Shown here: one piece after another, positions 7,484 to 15,509 of the stretch
Numbering within the stretch: position 1 is the first letter of the stretch
How the letters are laid out: each line of letters starts with the position of its first letter
DNA from: an uncultured Bacilli bacterium
GTDB taxonomy: Bacteria; Bacillota_I; Bacilli_A; RF39; UBA660
Length of the DNA stretch: 57,000 nt
Direction: 5' to 3'
NCBI GenBank assembly: GCA_910586865.1
Contig: CAJUIY010000005.1
Location: 1 to 57,000, forward strand
The notes under the pieces: generated by a model
What the model saw: only the letters and a program-made list of their open reading frames with translations
Database searches by the model: none
Told to the model about the DNA's origin: nothing
Position numbers and translations under genes: made by a program

Positions 7484-8341
7484 TTAATTATTTAAGGATT
7501 GTAATCTGTATTGTACAGGAGACAGTCCTTTTAATTTCTCTTTAATTCTTTTGTTATTATAATAATCTATATATTCATCTATTGCAATAATTAATTCATC
7601 AATATTTTTATATTTATCCTCTTGATCGTAAAACATTTCCGTTTTTAATAAGCCAAAGAAGTTTTCCATAAGACCATTATCCATACTATTTCCTTTTCTA
7701 GACATACTTTGTCTTATTCCTTTGTTTTTTAATCGTTGCTGGTATGATTGATGTTGATATTGCCAGCCTTGATCGGAATGAAATATTAATCCTTCTAAAT
7801 TTTTATTATCAAGAGCTTTATTTAACATATCATCTATTTGTTTTAAGTTAGGTGATGTTGAAGTATTATAAGAAATTATTTCTTGATTATATCCGTCTAA
7901 TATTGGCGATAAATAAACTTTATCTCCTCTAAGATTAAACTCTGTTATATCGGTATACCATTTTTCATTTGGATTATTTGCTTCAAAATTTCTTTCAACA
8001 AGATTATCGGCAATTTTGCCAACTGTTCCTTTATACGATGAATATTTTCTCTTATTTCTTTTTAAAGGCTTTAAACCTAATTTAATCATTATTCTATAAA
8101 CTTTCTTATGATTTACTTTATAACCTTGATTTTTAAGTTCTAAAGTGATTCTACGATAACCATATCTTTCTTTATTATTAATAAATATCTCTTTTATCTT
8201 TTCTATTATTTCTTTATTTTTATCATCTTTATTCTTTTTATTTAAAGTATAATAAAATACAGATTTAGCTATCCCTGATATTTCTAGAATAATCTTTAAT
8301 GGATATATTAGCCGAAGTTCATTAACAACAGTTACTTTTTC
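7484..8341 (-). CDS. IS3-family transposase OrfB (DDE integrase domain)
   Basis: Open in the -1 frame relative to orfA from the orfA end down to the stop at 7484-7486, about 285 codons. The N-terminal half has the HTH_21-like 'SGIAKSVFYYTL' and 'ERYGYRRITLEL' segments. The rve domain supplies the DDE triad: D in WYTDITEF, D in FHSDQGWQYQ and E in NGLMENFFGLLK. It ends in LSPVQYRLQ, typical of the family. It has no independent ribosome site at its likely beginning, so it is expected to be made as an OrfAB fusion by programmed frameshifting. The first in-frame ATG (8087-8089) would give only the catalytic domain. Confidence 0.85.
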   Translation of the reverse strand, partial: EKVTVVNELRLIYPLKIILEISGIAKSVFYYTLNKKNKDDKNKEIIEKIKEIFINNKERYGYRRITLELKNQGYKVNHKKVYRIMIKLGLKPLKRNKRKYSSYKGTVGKIADNLVERNFEANNPNEKWYTDITEFNLRGDKVYLSPILDGYNQEIISYNTSTSPNLKQIDDMLNKALDNKNLEGLIFHSDQGWQYQHQSYQQRLKNKGIRQSMSRKGNSMDNGLMENFFGLLKTEMFYDQEDKYKNIDELIIAIDEYIDYYNNKRIKEKLKGLSPVQYRLQSLNN

Positions 8342-8829
8342 TTCTGTTGTTGATTCTTCCTTGCTTGAACAACGGCTCTCAATTTTTTTGAGTAATCTAG
8401 CTCCGCTTTTAATCTAATATTCTCTTCTTTAAGTCTTTTATTTTTCTCTTCGATTGTCTCATTATTTTTTTTCTTTGAAACTTTAGGCATAGTTGCACGA
8501 CCTCGCTTTCGTTCAACTATATTATACCCATTTTCTTTATATTTTTGAACCCAATGAGATAACATTGATTTACTTTTTATTCCCTCATCTATAGCTACGG
8601 AGATTATAGATTCACCATTTATCACACGATTAATAATTTGCTCTTTTTCATAAATCTTATAACTTTTACGGATGTTTAAAATTTCAAATCCATGCTTATC
8701 AATTAATTTTTCTAAAAATTGGATATTATCAACTGTAGTTTTATACTTCTTAGCAATAGTAGATAATGGTATATGTTCTTTTCTATCATAGTATAAATTT
8801 ACTTTGTCATCATAACTTAATTTTCCCAT
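8332..8829 (-). CDS. IS3-family transposase OrfA (HTH and leucine zipper)
   Basis: 165 residues. An HTH begins with 'MGKLSYDDKVNLYYDRK', a second HTH is around 'KEQIINRVINGESIISVAI', and a C-terminal coiled coil 'EEKNKRLKEENIRLKAEL' mediates multimerisation. The last codons are AAG AAA AAG TAA; the G_AAA_AAG run just before the stop allows slippage into the orfB frame, the standard IS3 arrangement. OrfA recognises the element ends and regulates transposition. Confidence 0.85.
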   Translation of the reverse strand: MGKLSYDDKVNLYYDRKEHIPLSTIAKKYKTTVDNIQFLEKLIDKHGFEILNIRKSYKIYEKEQIINRVINGESIISVAIDEGIKSKSMLSHWVQKYKENGYNIVERKRGRATMPKVSKKKNNETIEEKNKRLKEENIRLKAELDYSKKLRAVVQARKNQQQKKK

Positions 8830-8879
8830 TAAAAAACCTCATTTCTTTTTGTCCAAGAAATGGGGTTCATAACAAGTAA

Positions 8880-9034
8880 ATTGAGTGCTTTTTTCTTATT
8901 ATAGATTACTATATTACAAAAGTAAAAAGTAAGGCTATGAGTAAGAAGATAATTAGAATAAGAGAAAGAATCAAAAAATCTTTCTTATGTATATCATCAG
9001 CCTCCTTTCAAGCGAAAGTTGGCAAGCACTCAAT
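8880..9034 (-). repeat. 11-bp inverted repeat flanking a tiny hydrophobic ORF
   Basis: ATTGAGTGCTT at 8880-8890 is the exact reverse complement of AAGCACTCAAT at 9024-9034. In a leftward transcript these would be the 5' and 3' ends of a roughly 150-base RNA. Long-range 5'-3' pairing of this kind is a hallmark of type I toxin mRNAs. Confidence 0.55.
8909..8992 (-). CDS. Candidate type I toxin-like hydrophobic peptide (27 aa)
   Basis: A leftward frame encodes a peptide of which 20 residues form one hydrophobic helix (DFLILSLILIIFLLIALLF). A strong AAGGAGG at 9001-9007 sits 8 bases upstream of an ATA codon; the only other in-frame start is TTG at 8972-8974. A leftward promoter, TTGATA, 16 bp, TATTTA, would begin RNA near 9034, exactly where the 11-bp 5'-3' complementarity starts. 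Size, hydrophobicity, terminal pairing and strong ribosome site fit type I toxin mRNAs. I do not recognise a named family, and the start codon is uncertain. The IS3 element ends just 3' of it. Confidence 0.4.
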   Translation of the reverse strand: MHKKDFLILSLILIIFLLIALLFTFVI

Positions 9035-9181
9035 GATTAAATATTCCTAATACTGATTATATCAAGTTATTTATTTTATAATAATGCTATTTACTGAATT
9101 TTGTTTAGTAAACACACTTGGATAATGGCATTCTTATTATCCTTTTCATATTATTATTGATTGAATTAAGGAGGGTACAAT

Positions 9182-9492
9182 ATGAAACCCGAAATAAGAA
9201 AAAGAAAAATTGAAGATTCTGAAGAATTGCTACATGCTATTGCTGTCGTTTGGAATACAACATATAAAGGGATTGTTGATGAAAATTTTTAATTGGATTA
9301 TTTGAAATGAAAGAAATTCAGTAGAAAGACTAAAAAATAATATAAAAGAGCAACCATTGTATTATGTTATGACCTTACACGATAAAATTATTGGGGTGAA
9401 TCTATTATACATTAGATAGTGATAAATACGAAAATGCAGTCGAAATTCATTCTTTATATATTTTAAAAGAATATCTAAGAAATGAGGAATAG
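9182..9492 (+). pseudogene. GNAT acetyltransferase relic, multiply frameshifted
   Basis: After a good ribosome site (AAGGAGGG) the gene begins MKPEIRKRKIEDSEELLH..., a typical GNAT start, and hits a stop after 36 codons. The rest of the domain continues in other frames: 'NERNSVERLKNNIKE' and 'YYVMTLHDKIIG' in one, then 'DKYENAVEIHSLYILKEYL' in another. The acetyl-CoA loop and C-terminal part are absent. At least two frameshifts plus the C-terminal loss make it a dead remnant beside the IS3 element. Confidence 0.75.
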
Positions 9493-9496
9493 ATAT

Positions 9497-10408
9497 ATGA
9501 AAAATAATAATTTACTTAATTTTTATAAGAATACAAGTTTATATACGGATTTAGGACTATATACAGATTTTGCCAAAAATTTACCAGACGATATAGAGAT
9601 CTTGTGTTCACTACTTAGAAATTAAATCATTCACCCTTTTGATTTGAAAGATGAAGAGGAACGAAATAATCCACACAGTTTTTATGGAGATATGACCAAA
9701 ATATCTAGGACAAGTCTAATTTATGAAAATGATTTGTTTCCAACTGCAATAGCAATGATAGCAGAATTATTAAGAAGAGAGTCTAATTTTACGGTAGAAA
9801 GAAAAATTGAGAATAAAATACATGTATGTTGTAGAGAAACCTCAATTTTATTAATAGCGATATTAAAGGCAAAAAATATTCCGGCAAGAGCAAGATGTGG
9901 CTTTACACATGCTGTCAGTGAGATAGATGGAGCAGGAGACCATTGGATTGTAGAATACTATAATGAGACATGTAAACGATGGGTGTTAGTTGATCCTACT
10001 ATGTGTTATGATCAAGAAACTTTAGATTATTTTGAGATTGATTATTCTCTTATTAATATACCACGAAATAAGTTTATTTTTGCAGCTGATGCTTATTTAG
10101 GACTTAGAAAAGGAAAATATAAAACAGAGGATATTTATTCTTTCCCTGACCCAAAAAGATTCGGTATAAAAGCTGCTATCAATGAATTATTTTATGATTT
10201 TCATTCCTTAATGAATAATGAAATTCTTTTTTGTCAAAGTCCAAAATATCTAAAAGATAACAACTATGAATTAACTGATGATGAATACATCGAACTAGAT
10301 GAGTTAGCAAAATTAATGTTAGATCCTGATAAAAATTTCAATAAATTATTAGAAATATGGAATATTCAAGATAAATTTAGAGTAATGTCAGGAGGAATGA
10401 ATGTTTAA
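9497..10408 (+). pseudogene. Transglutaminase-like gene interrupted by one TAA
   Basis: Read through, this is a 303-residue transglutaminase-like protein similar along its length to the intact gene at 36428-37366. The triad region is present: Cys in 'HVCCRETSILL', His in DHWIVEYY and Asp in WVLVDPTM. A single TAA at 9623-9625 replaces the position where the paralogue has Gln (its LLCHQVIH aligns with LLRN*IIH), consistent with CAA to TAA. The distal part could be made from a TTG at 9644, which would keep the catalytic core. Either a fresh pseudogene or a shorter start. The two members may act as peptidases or cross-linking enzymes; substrate unknown. Confidence 0.75.
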
Positions 10409-10687
10409 AAAAAAGTAATACCTAGTTTTGACGAGTTAGATCTTATCTTATAAAAATGAAGTTTCCTTAAGACTAATTATACGAGTGTTATAATTGTACA
10501 AAAAGATTCTTCTTTCTCATAATTTCTTTTTTTGGCTGTAAGAACTTAACTGTTAAAGTATTCTTAGTAAATGATACTAAAATAGTTAGAATAATATTAT
10601 ATTTGACTGAGTTTCTAGGACATAATAATGAATAAAAATTACTATCTGCTATAGTAAAAATATGGTAAGATAAAAAGGAGGAGAAGC
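10409..10687 (+). other. Intergenic stretch with nothing recognisable
   Basis: AT-rich DNA without a convincing gene, terminator or repeat. A leftward frame of about 105 codons (10488-10805) lacks domain features and mostly lies antisense to the next gene. Confidence 0.5.
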
Positions 10688-11221
10688 ATGTATATGAAAG
10701 ATAATAGAAGTGAGTATTTTGTATTTGTTCCTTTTTGTTTACTAGCACAAGCTTATCAGGCACAAGGAATTGTAAAGTATGAATGGAAGAGTTCGATAAC
10801 ACCATTTGTAAGTCTTTTGCTTGAAAATGATGTTAATATCATTCAAATGCCATGTGCTGAAAGTACTTTTCATAATAGGCTGATTCGAGAGCCAATGGGA
10901 ATAACAAAATATGATACAAAAGATTTTCATACACACTGTGAACATTTAGCAAAAGAGGTTGCAAGTCAAATAAGACAACTCTTTGAATCAAATTATAAAG
11001 TAATTGCTGTTTTAGGAATAGAACAGTCACCATCTTGTTGTGTTAATTATATATACACTAATCATGGAAATGAAAATAGAAAAGGAATTTTTATAGAAAA
11101 GTTATACGAAGAAATTAAGGAATATAATATATCTATTGTTGGTATTAATAGAAGATATATTAATAAGTCTTTAAAACAATTAAAAACGATAATAAATGAA
11201 ATAAAGTCAAATAATATATAG
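10688..11221 (+). CDS. TudS-related (DUF523/CD3072-type) putative desulfidase
   Basis: 177 residues with AAGGAGGAG ideally placed before the ATG. Conserved cysteine motifs: PFCLLAQAY near the N-terminus, MPCAEST in the middle and GIEQSPSCCV near residue 118. The pattern matches TudS-related proteins, in which cysteines hold a [4Fe-4S] cluster that removes sulfur from thio-bases or thio-nucleosides. Whether this member is a desulfidase or has another role cannot be told from sequence. Confidence 0.65.
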   Translation: MYMKDNRSEYFVFVPFCLLAQAYQAQGIVKYEWKSSITPFVSLLLENDVNIIQMPCAESTFHNRLIREPMGITKYDTKDFHTHCEHLAKEVASQIRQLFESNYKVIAVLGIEQSPSCCVNYIYTNHGNENRKGIFIEKLYEEIKEYNISIVGINRRYINKSLKQLKTIINEIKSNNI

Positions 11222-11452
11222 AATTTTTTTATTAGTAATTGTAAAATAGAAAATGAAGTAAATTACATAATAGATAGAAAGATTTATCAAAAATATTGAG
11301 AAGGTGTAAAAAAATAAGCTTTTTATATTATTAGGGCTATGTTATAATAAAAAAGAATGATTTCTATTGGTTTATATATTTCTCTACATAAAAATAGAAA
11401 TAATATAGTTTTTTACTTTGGATAGTAAATATTTTATAGAGGAGGAAATAAA
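11222..11452 (+). other. Intergenic stretch upstream of first NUDIX gene
   Basis: AT-rich, no gene seen. A possible -10 element TATAAT lies at about 11343 without a good -35. AGAGGAGG immediately precedes the NUDIX start. Confidence 0.4.
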
Positions 11453-12001
11453 ATGTCTAACGAGATGATTGATATCTTAAATGAAGATGGAGTATTGACA
11501 GGAGAAGTTTTACCTAGAACTGAGGTTCATAAAAGAGGATTATGGCATAGGGCAATTGTGGTTGCTATTGTGAATGAAAAGAACGAAGTGTTACTACAAC
11601 AAAGAAGTGAGAAAAAAGAAAAGAATGCTGGTATGTGGGATATCTCTGTTGCAGGACATATTTCTGCTGGACAGGATTCTTTATCAGCCGCTGCAAGAGA
11701 AATTAATGAGGAAGTAAGTGTATTACTTGGGTATCGAACAGAAATTAAGGACTTTAGATACATGTACTGTTTTCGAAAAGAACAAAAATATAGGGATGAC
11801 TTTATTGAAAGACAATATTACGATTTCTTTATCTTAAGAACCTCTGGAGTAGATGATAAGACTTTATATTTTCAAAAGGATGAAGTACAAAATGTAAAAT
11901 TTGTGGACTTAGTTACCATTCAAAAAATGATAGAAAATCATGAGCTTGTTGAAAGACCTGAAGTATATCAAGTACTTATTAATTTTTTGTTTCGATTTTA
12001 A
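11453..12001 (+). CDS. NUDIX hydrolase, IPP isomerase-like (copy 1)
   Basis: 182 residues of the YfcD/isopentenyl-diphosphate isomerase-like NUDIX group. N-terminal 'EMIDILNEDGVLTGEVLPR', then 'LLQQRSEKKEKNAGMWD' and the NUDIX box GHISAGQ...REINEE. In the strict box Gx5Ex7REUxEE the first Glu is Gln here, in both copies, while the REINEE metal-binding core is intact. Likely hydrolyses a nucleotide-linked substrate. Its central 246 bases are almost identical to the copy at 12274, whereas both ends differ. Confidence 0.8.
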   Translation: MSNEMIDILNEDGVLTGEVLPRTEVHKRGLWHRAIVVAIVNEKNEVLLQQRSEKKEKNAGMWDISVAGHISAGQDSLSAAAREINEEVSVLLGYRTEIKDFRYMYCFRKEQKYRDDFIERQYYDFFILRTSGVDDKTLYFQKDEVQNVKFVDLVTIQKMIENHELVERPEVYQVLINFLFRF

Positions 12002-12131
12002 TAGTTGTTAAAGGTATAATATAGAAAAATAATTTTAATATCAAAATGGGAAAAAAATATATAATGTCGCTGAAATGAAAAGGTAAGTTCCACTTTGAAA
12101 GGTTAAATTTTACTAATAATATTTGAATGAC

Positions 12132-12157
12132 TAAATTCCACTTAAAGATGGAATTTA
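12132..12157 (+). repeat. Hairpin-forming inverted repeat between the NUDIX genes
   Basis: TAAATTCCA (12132-12140) and TGGAATTTA (12149-12157) are perfect 9-bp arms around CTTAAAGA. Related fragments (AGTTCCACTTTGAAAGG, GTTAAATTTTACT) lie just upstream. With no long T run it is not a clear terminator; it recalls the short hairpin repeats at 6.7-7.1 kb. Confidence 0.5.
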
Positions 12158-12194
12158 CTTTTACAGTGATATATATAATGTCATTTGTAAAAAA

Positions 12195-12223
12195 TTGATT
12201 TATTTGACTGTATATGATATAAT
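12195..12223 (+). promoter_or_regulatory. Sigma-A promoter for second NUDIX gene
   Basis: TTGATT (12195-12200), 17 bp, TATAAT (12218-12223), 51 bases before the start codon. Confidence 0.65.
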
Positions 12224-12273
12224 CTTGTAAATTGATGGACCAAAATAGTACAAGAAATTAGGAGGTTGAAAGA

Positions 12274-12825
12274 GTGAATAATTTAGAATTAATAGACGTT
12301 TTAGATGAAAATGGAATGTTTACAGGAGAAGTTTTACCTAGAACTGAGGTTCATAAAAGGGGATTATGGCATAGGGCAATTGTGGTTGCTATTGTGAATG
12401 AAAAGAACGAAGTGTTACTACAACAAAGAAGTGAGAAAAAAGAAAAGAATGCTGGTATGTGGGATATCTCTGTTGCAGGACATATTTCTGCTGGACAGGA
12501 TTCTTTATCAGCCGCTGCAAGAGAAATTAATGAGGAAGTAAGTGTATTACTTGGGTACCGAACAGAAGTAAAAGATTTCAGATATATGTACTGTTTTCGA
12601 AAAGAACAAAAATTCAGTGATGACTTTATCGAAAGACAATATTATGATTTCTTTATTTTAAGAACAACAGGTGTAGATGATAAGACATTAAATTTCCAAG
12701 AATCTGAGGTTCAAGCAGTTAAATTTGTAGACTTAACAGAATTACAACATATGATAGATGATAAAGAAATTGTCGATAGAAATGAAGTTTATCGGGTTTT
12801 AATTAATTATCTATTTAAATTTTAA
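12274..12825 (+). CDS. NUDIX hydrolase, IPP isomerase-like (copy 2)
   Basis: 183 residues starting with GTG behind AGGAGG. Same family as the gene at 11453, with the same Gln in the NUDIX box, the same REINEE core and similar C-terminal motifs ('FIERQYYDFFILRT'). It has its own promoter. Positions 12322-12567 match 11498-11743 with only two base differences, while flanking coding sequence has clearly diverged. The two are old tandem duplicates whose centre was recently homogenised. Confidence 0.8.
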   Translation: MNNLELIDVLDENGMFTGEVLPRTEVHKRGLWHRAIVVAIVNEKNEVLLQQRSEKKEKNAGMWDISVAGHISAGQDSLSAAAREINEEVSVLLGYRTEVKDFRYMYCFRKEQKFSDDFIERQYYDFFILRTTGVDDKTLNFQESEVQAVKFVDLTELQHMIDDKEIVDRNEVYRVLINYLFKF

Positions 12826-12860
12826 TAAAAAATATTATAAAATAACTAGGAAAAATGTAG

Positions 12861-12886
12861 CCTCCTATCAATAATAAGATAGGAGG
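12861..12886 (+). promoter_or_regulatory. Hairpin containing AGGAGG upstream of the bacteriocin exporter
   Basis: CCTCCTATC (12861-12869) and GATAGGAGG (12878-12886) are perfect 9-bp arms around an 8-base loop, 15 bases before the exporter ATG. It may terminate the NUDIX transcript or mask the AGGAGG. That AGGAGG is farther than usual from the ATG, yet no nearer ribosome site exists. Confidence 0.5.
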
Positions 12887-12900
12887 TTTAATAATTTGAT

Positions 12901-15000
12901 ATGAAGGTAGTTTTACAAGATGGGATAAAAGATTGTGGTATTTGTTCATTGCTTTCTATTATAAGACATTATGGAGGAAATGTATCAAAGGAATATTTAA
13001 GGCAATTAACTTCTACTACGAAAAACGGAGTTACTGCGTATAAATTATTGGAATCAGCTGAAAAGTTAGGGTTTCATGCGACAGCTTTAACTGGTGATAT
13101 AAAAAATATTGATGTAAATAACTTACCATGTATCGCACATGTCATTATCAATAAGAGTTATCAGCATTTTATCGTAATTTATGAAGTAGATTTCAAAAAA
13201 GGATTTATGGTAGTAATGGATCCTGCTAGAGGGAAGAGGGTTTTATCTATCAGTGAATTCAAACTTATGAGTAGTAATTGTTTTCTCTTTTTAACCCCAG
13301 AAAGAAAACTACCCATTTTTCAAAATCAAAAAGTAATGAAAGAAATGATACTCAACATATCTCAAAAACAAAAAGTATATTTTATTTTCTTAGTCATTTT
13401 AACTATATTGTATTTTATTTTTAATATTTTATCTGCTTTTCATTTTAAATACTTAATTGATTTTTCTATTAATTATGAAAATAGTCATAATATTTTCATA
13501 ATCAGTGTCATGCTTTTTGTTATTTATCTATCAAAAGAAGTATCATCTCTCCTAAAAGATATTATACTTTTAAAATATAGTGAAGTTCTTGATTTACATA
13601 TTACCATGAAAATATATAAACAAATTATTTTACTTCCTTATCTTTATTATAAAAATAGAACAACAGGAGAAATTATTTCTAGAATGAAAGATTTATCCTC
13701 TATTAAGGATTTTTTAGCGAAATTATTTACGTCTATTACAACTGACTTTTTTTGCTTTATCTTGTTCTTATTTTTATTAATGAAGATAAATTTTGAACTT
13801 ACTCTAATTACTATCGTATTTTTAATTGGATTTGTTATGATTCATTTTCTATTCAAAGGTAAGATAAAAAAAGGAGTAAAGAATTATTATAGAAAGGAGG
13901 AAGGATTAAATTCTTATTTGATAGAGTCACTTTCTAGTGTAGATGCGGTAAAAGGAATGCATGTAGAGAAAATAATAATGGATCGTTTTTATCTAAAATA
14001 TAAGAATTTACTAGAAGCAGTTTATCAAGTATCAATGGTAGAAAAGATTTTTAGTTTTATGAAAAATAACTTTTATCATTTATATCACATTATTATTTTA
14101 TCTTATGGTTCTTTTTTCGTCATTAATCAGCAAATGTCACTCAGTGAATTAATCATATTCCATTCTCTGCTTACTTTTTTCATTTCTTCTTTTCAAAATT
14201 TAGTAAATTTGTTACATGAATATCCAACGGTTGCATTATCCTTAGAAAGGATAGAGGATTTATTTACTATTAGAAAAGAAATGTTTAAAGGAAAAGATTT
14301 GTATCAAAATTATCAAGTAAACGGAGACATTTTGTATCATAACTTAACCTTTTCTTATGGAAGTAGGGAATTATTTAAAAATATTAATTTAAAAGTTAAT
14401 CAAGGAGATAAAGTCTTTTTATATGGAGAAAGTGGGAGTGGAAAAAGTACACTAATGAAATTATTGATGCGATATATAGAAGTTGATTTTGGTAATATTA
14501 GTATTAATAATATTGATATTAATCATTATCACTTAGACTTATTAAGAGATAATATGACCTATATTTCCCAACAAGAATTTCTATATACGGATACGATATA
14601 TAACAATATTACGTTAAAAAAGGAGATGGATAAAGAGAAGGTATTAAAAGCAACCCAACTTACTTTAGTAGATGAAATCATTGATAAGGATGCTTTATCT
14701 TTAGATAAATTAGTAGAATAAAATGGCTTTAACTTTAGTGGAGGAGAAAGACAAAGGCTTATTTTAGCTAGAAGTATTTTAAAATCTAGTAATATTTACA
14801 TTTTTGATGAAGCATTAAGCCAGATTGATATCGAAAGAGAAAGAACGATACTTCAAAATATTTTCAAAGAAATGGGTGACAAAACCATTATTATTATTTC
14901 TCATCGATTTGATAATGTGGACTTATTTAATCGAATCTTAAAACTGGAAGATGGAGTGATACATGAAGAAAAATTACGAAAAAAGCCAACTCATACTTAG
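12901..15000 (+). pseudogene. Bacteriocin exporter (C39 peptidase-ABC), interrupted by TAA
   Basis: A 699-codon frame broken by TAA at 14719-14721 (codon 607). Domains in order: peptidase C39 (residues 1-120) with catalytic C12 in QDGIKDCG, H89 and D107; six hydrophobic segments (about 150-440); and an ABC ATPase with Walker A GESGSGKST near 508. The signature FSGGERQRL and Walker B IYIFDEAL lie after the stop, in the same frame. The context LVE*NGFNFSGG suggests GAA to TAA. Intact homologues cleave double-glycine leaders and export the peptide. The truncated 606-residue product lacks the ABC signature and should not hydrolyse ATP normally. It precedes an accessory gene and two prepeptides. 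Confidence 0.85.
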
Positions 15001-15367
15001 TATTACCTTTTTCTTCTTATTAGTAGAAATAGCTATTTTTGTCTTATTTACGAAATTAGAATATAAAAGTTTTGAAGTGTTATCGTCTACTGTCATTACA
15101 GAAAATTATCTTTCTTTTTATGTAGATAATAAGAATTTAAAAAGACTTACCAGTAACAAGCATTTCTATATTGAAAATAAAAGATATTTCTATGAGATTA
15201 TTGATATTACAAGAAAGATGGTAAAAAGCAAAGAAAATTGGTATCATGAGGTAATTGTTCGTGTGGAATTACCAAAAAAATATAAGGATAAAGATATTGT
15301 TACCATTAGTCTTTATGGGAAAAGAAAAAAATTATATACTATTTTTGAAGCAATTTGGAAGGAGTGA
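14963..15367 (+). CDS. Small membrane protein of the bacteriocin locus
   Basis: 134 residues: one N-terminal transmembrane helix (about 8-30, 'LILSITFFFLLVEIAIFVLF') and a mainly beta extracytoplasmic part. It overlaps the end of the exporter frame, and its stop overlaps the ribosome site of the first prepeptide. Size and topology recall a shortened HlyD-like accessory (adaptor) subunit that works with C39 exporters. An immunity role is also possible. No firm family assignment. Confidence 0.55.
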   Translation: MKKNYEKSQLILSITFFFLLVEIAIFVLFTKLEYKSFEVLSSTVITENYLSFYVDNKNLKRLTSNKHFYIENKRYFYEIIDITRKMVKSKENWYHEVIVRVELPKKYKDKDIVTISLYGKRKKLYTIFEAIWKE

Positions 15368-15371
15368 TAAT

Positions 15372-15509
15372 ATAAAAGAAATCAAAACAGAAGAATTAAA
15401 AAATATATCAGGAGGTTTTTCCACTTGGATGGCTTTAGGGATAGCAGCAACAGTTATCTTTATTTCAGGAGTAATTAATGGAATTGTTCATCCAAATTCA
15501 TGTAGTTAA
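15372..15509 (+). CDS. Double-glycine bacteriocin prepeptide 1 (ATA start)
   Basis: 45 codons. The 15-residue leader has the form KEIKTEELKNISGG, a standard double-glycine leader with the usual E-L-x-x-I-x-G-G pattern. The 30-residue core FSTWMALGIAATVIFISGVI continues to a C-terminal NGIVHPNSCS, hydrophobic with a GxxxG-like helix as in class II bacteriocins. AAGGAG overlaps the previous stop and lies 7 bases before an ATA codon at 15372; no ATG, GTG or TTG is better placed. An ATG at 15315 in the same frame would give a much longer N-terminus unlike a leader. Either ATA initiates or the start was lost. Confidence 0.7.
   Translation: MKEIKTEELKNISGGFSTWMALGIAATVIFISGVINGIVHPNSCS

Larger units (their letters stand above)
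7462..8869 (-). mobile_element. IS3-family (IS150-group) insertion sequence, apparently complete
   Basis: About 1.41 kb bounded by 20-base imperfect terminal inverted repeats: TGAACCCCAAAAATTGGACA at 7462-7481 and the inverse of TGAACCCCATTTCTTGGACA at 8850-8869. Two transposase frames, orfA and orfB, run leftward with orfB in the -1 frame. AAC occurs just outside both ends (7459-7461 and 8871-8873), a possible 3-bp target duplication, although 3-bp matches are common by chance. Frames, ends and DDE residues all look intact, so the element may be active. Confidence 0.9.

Noticed and set aside
10488..10805. Leftward 105-codon frame
   Set aside because: It overlaps the TudS-like gene antisense, lacks motifs and a ribosome site, and looks like a chance frame in AT-rich DNA.
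15255..15509. Longer N-terminus for bacteriocin 1 starting at ATG 15255
   Set aside because: It would lie fully inside the upstream gene in another frame and put 39 unrelated residues before a normal double-glycine leader.
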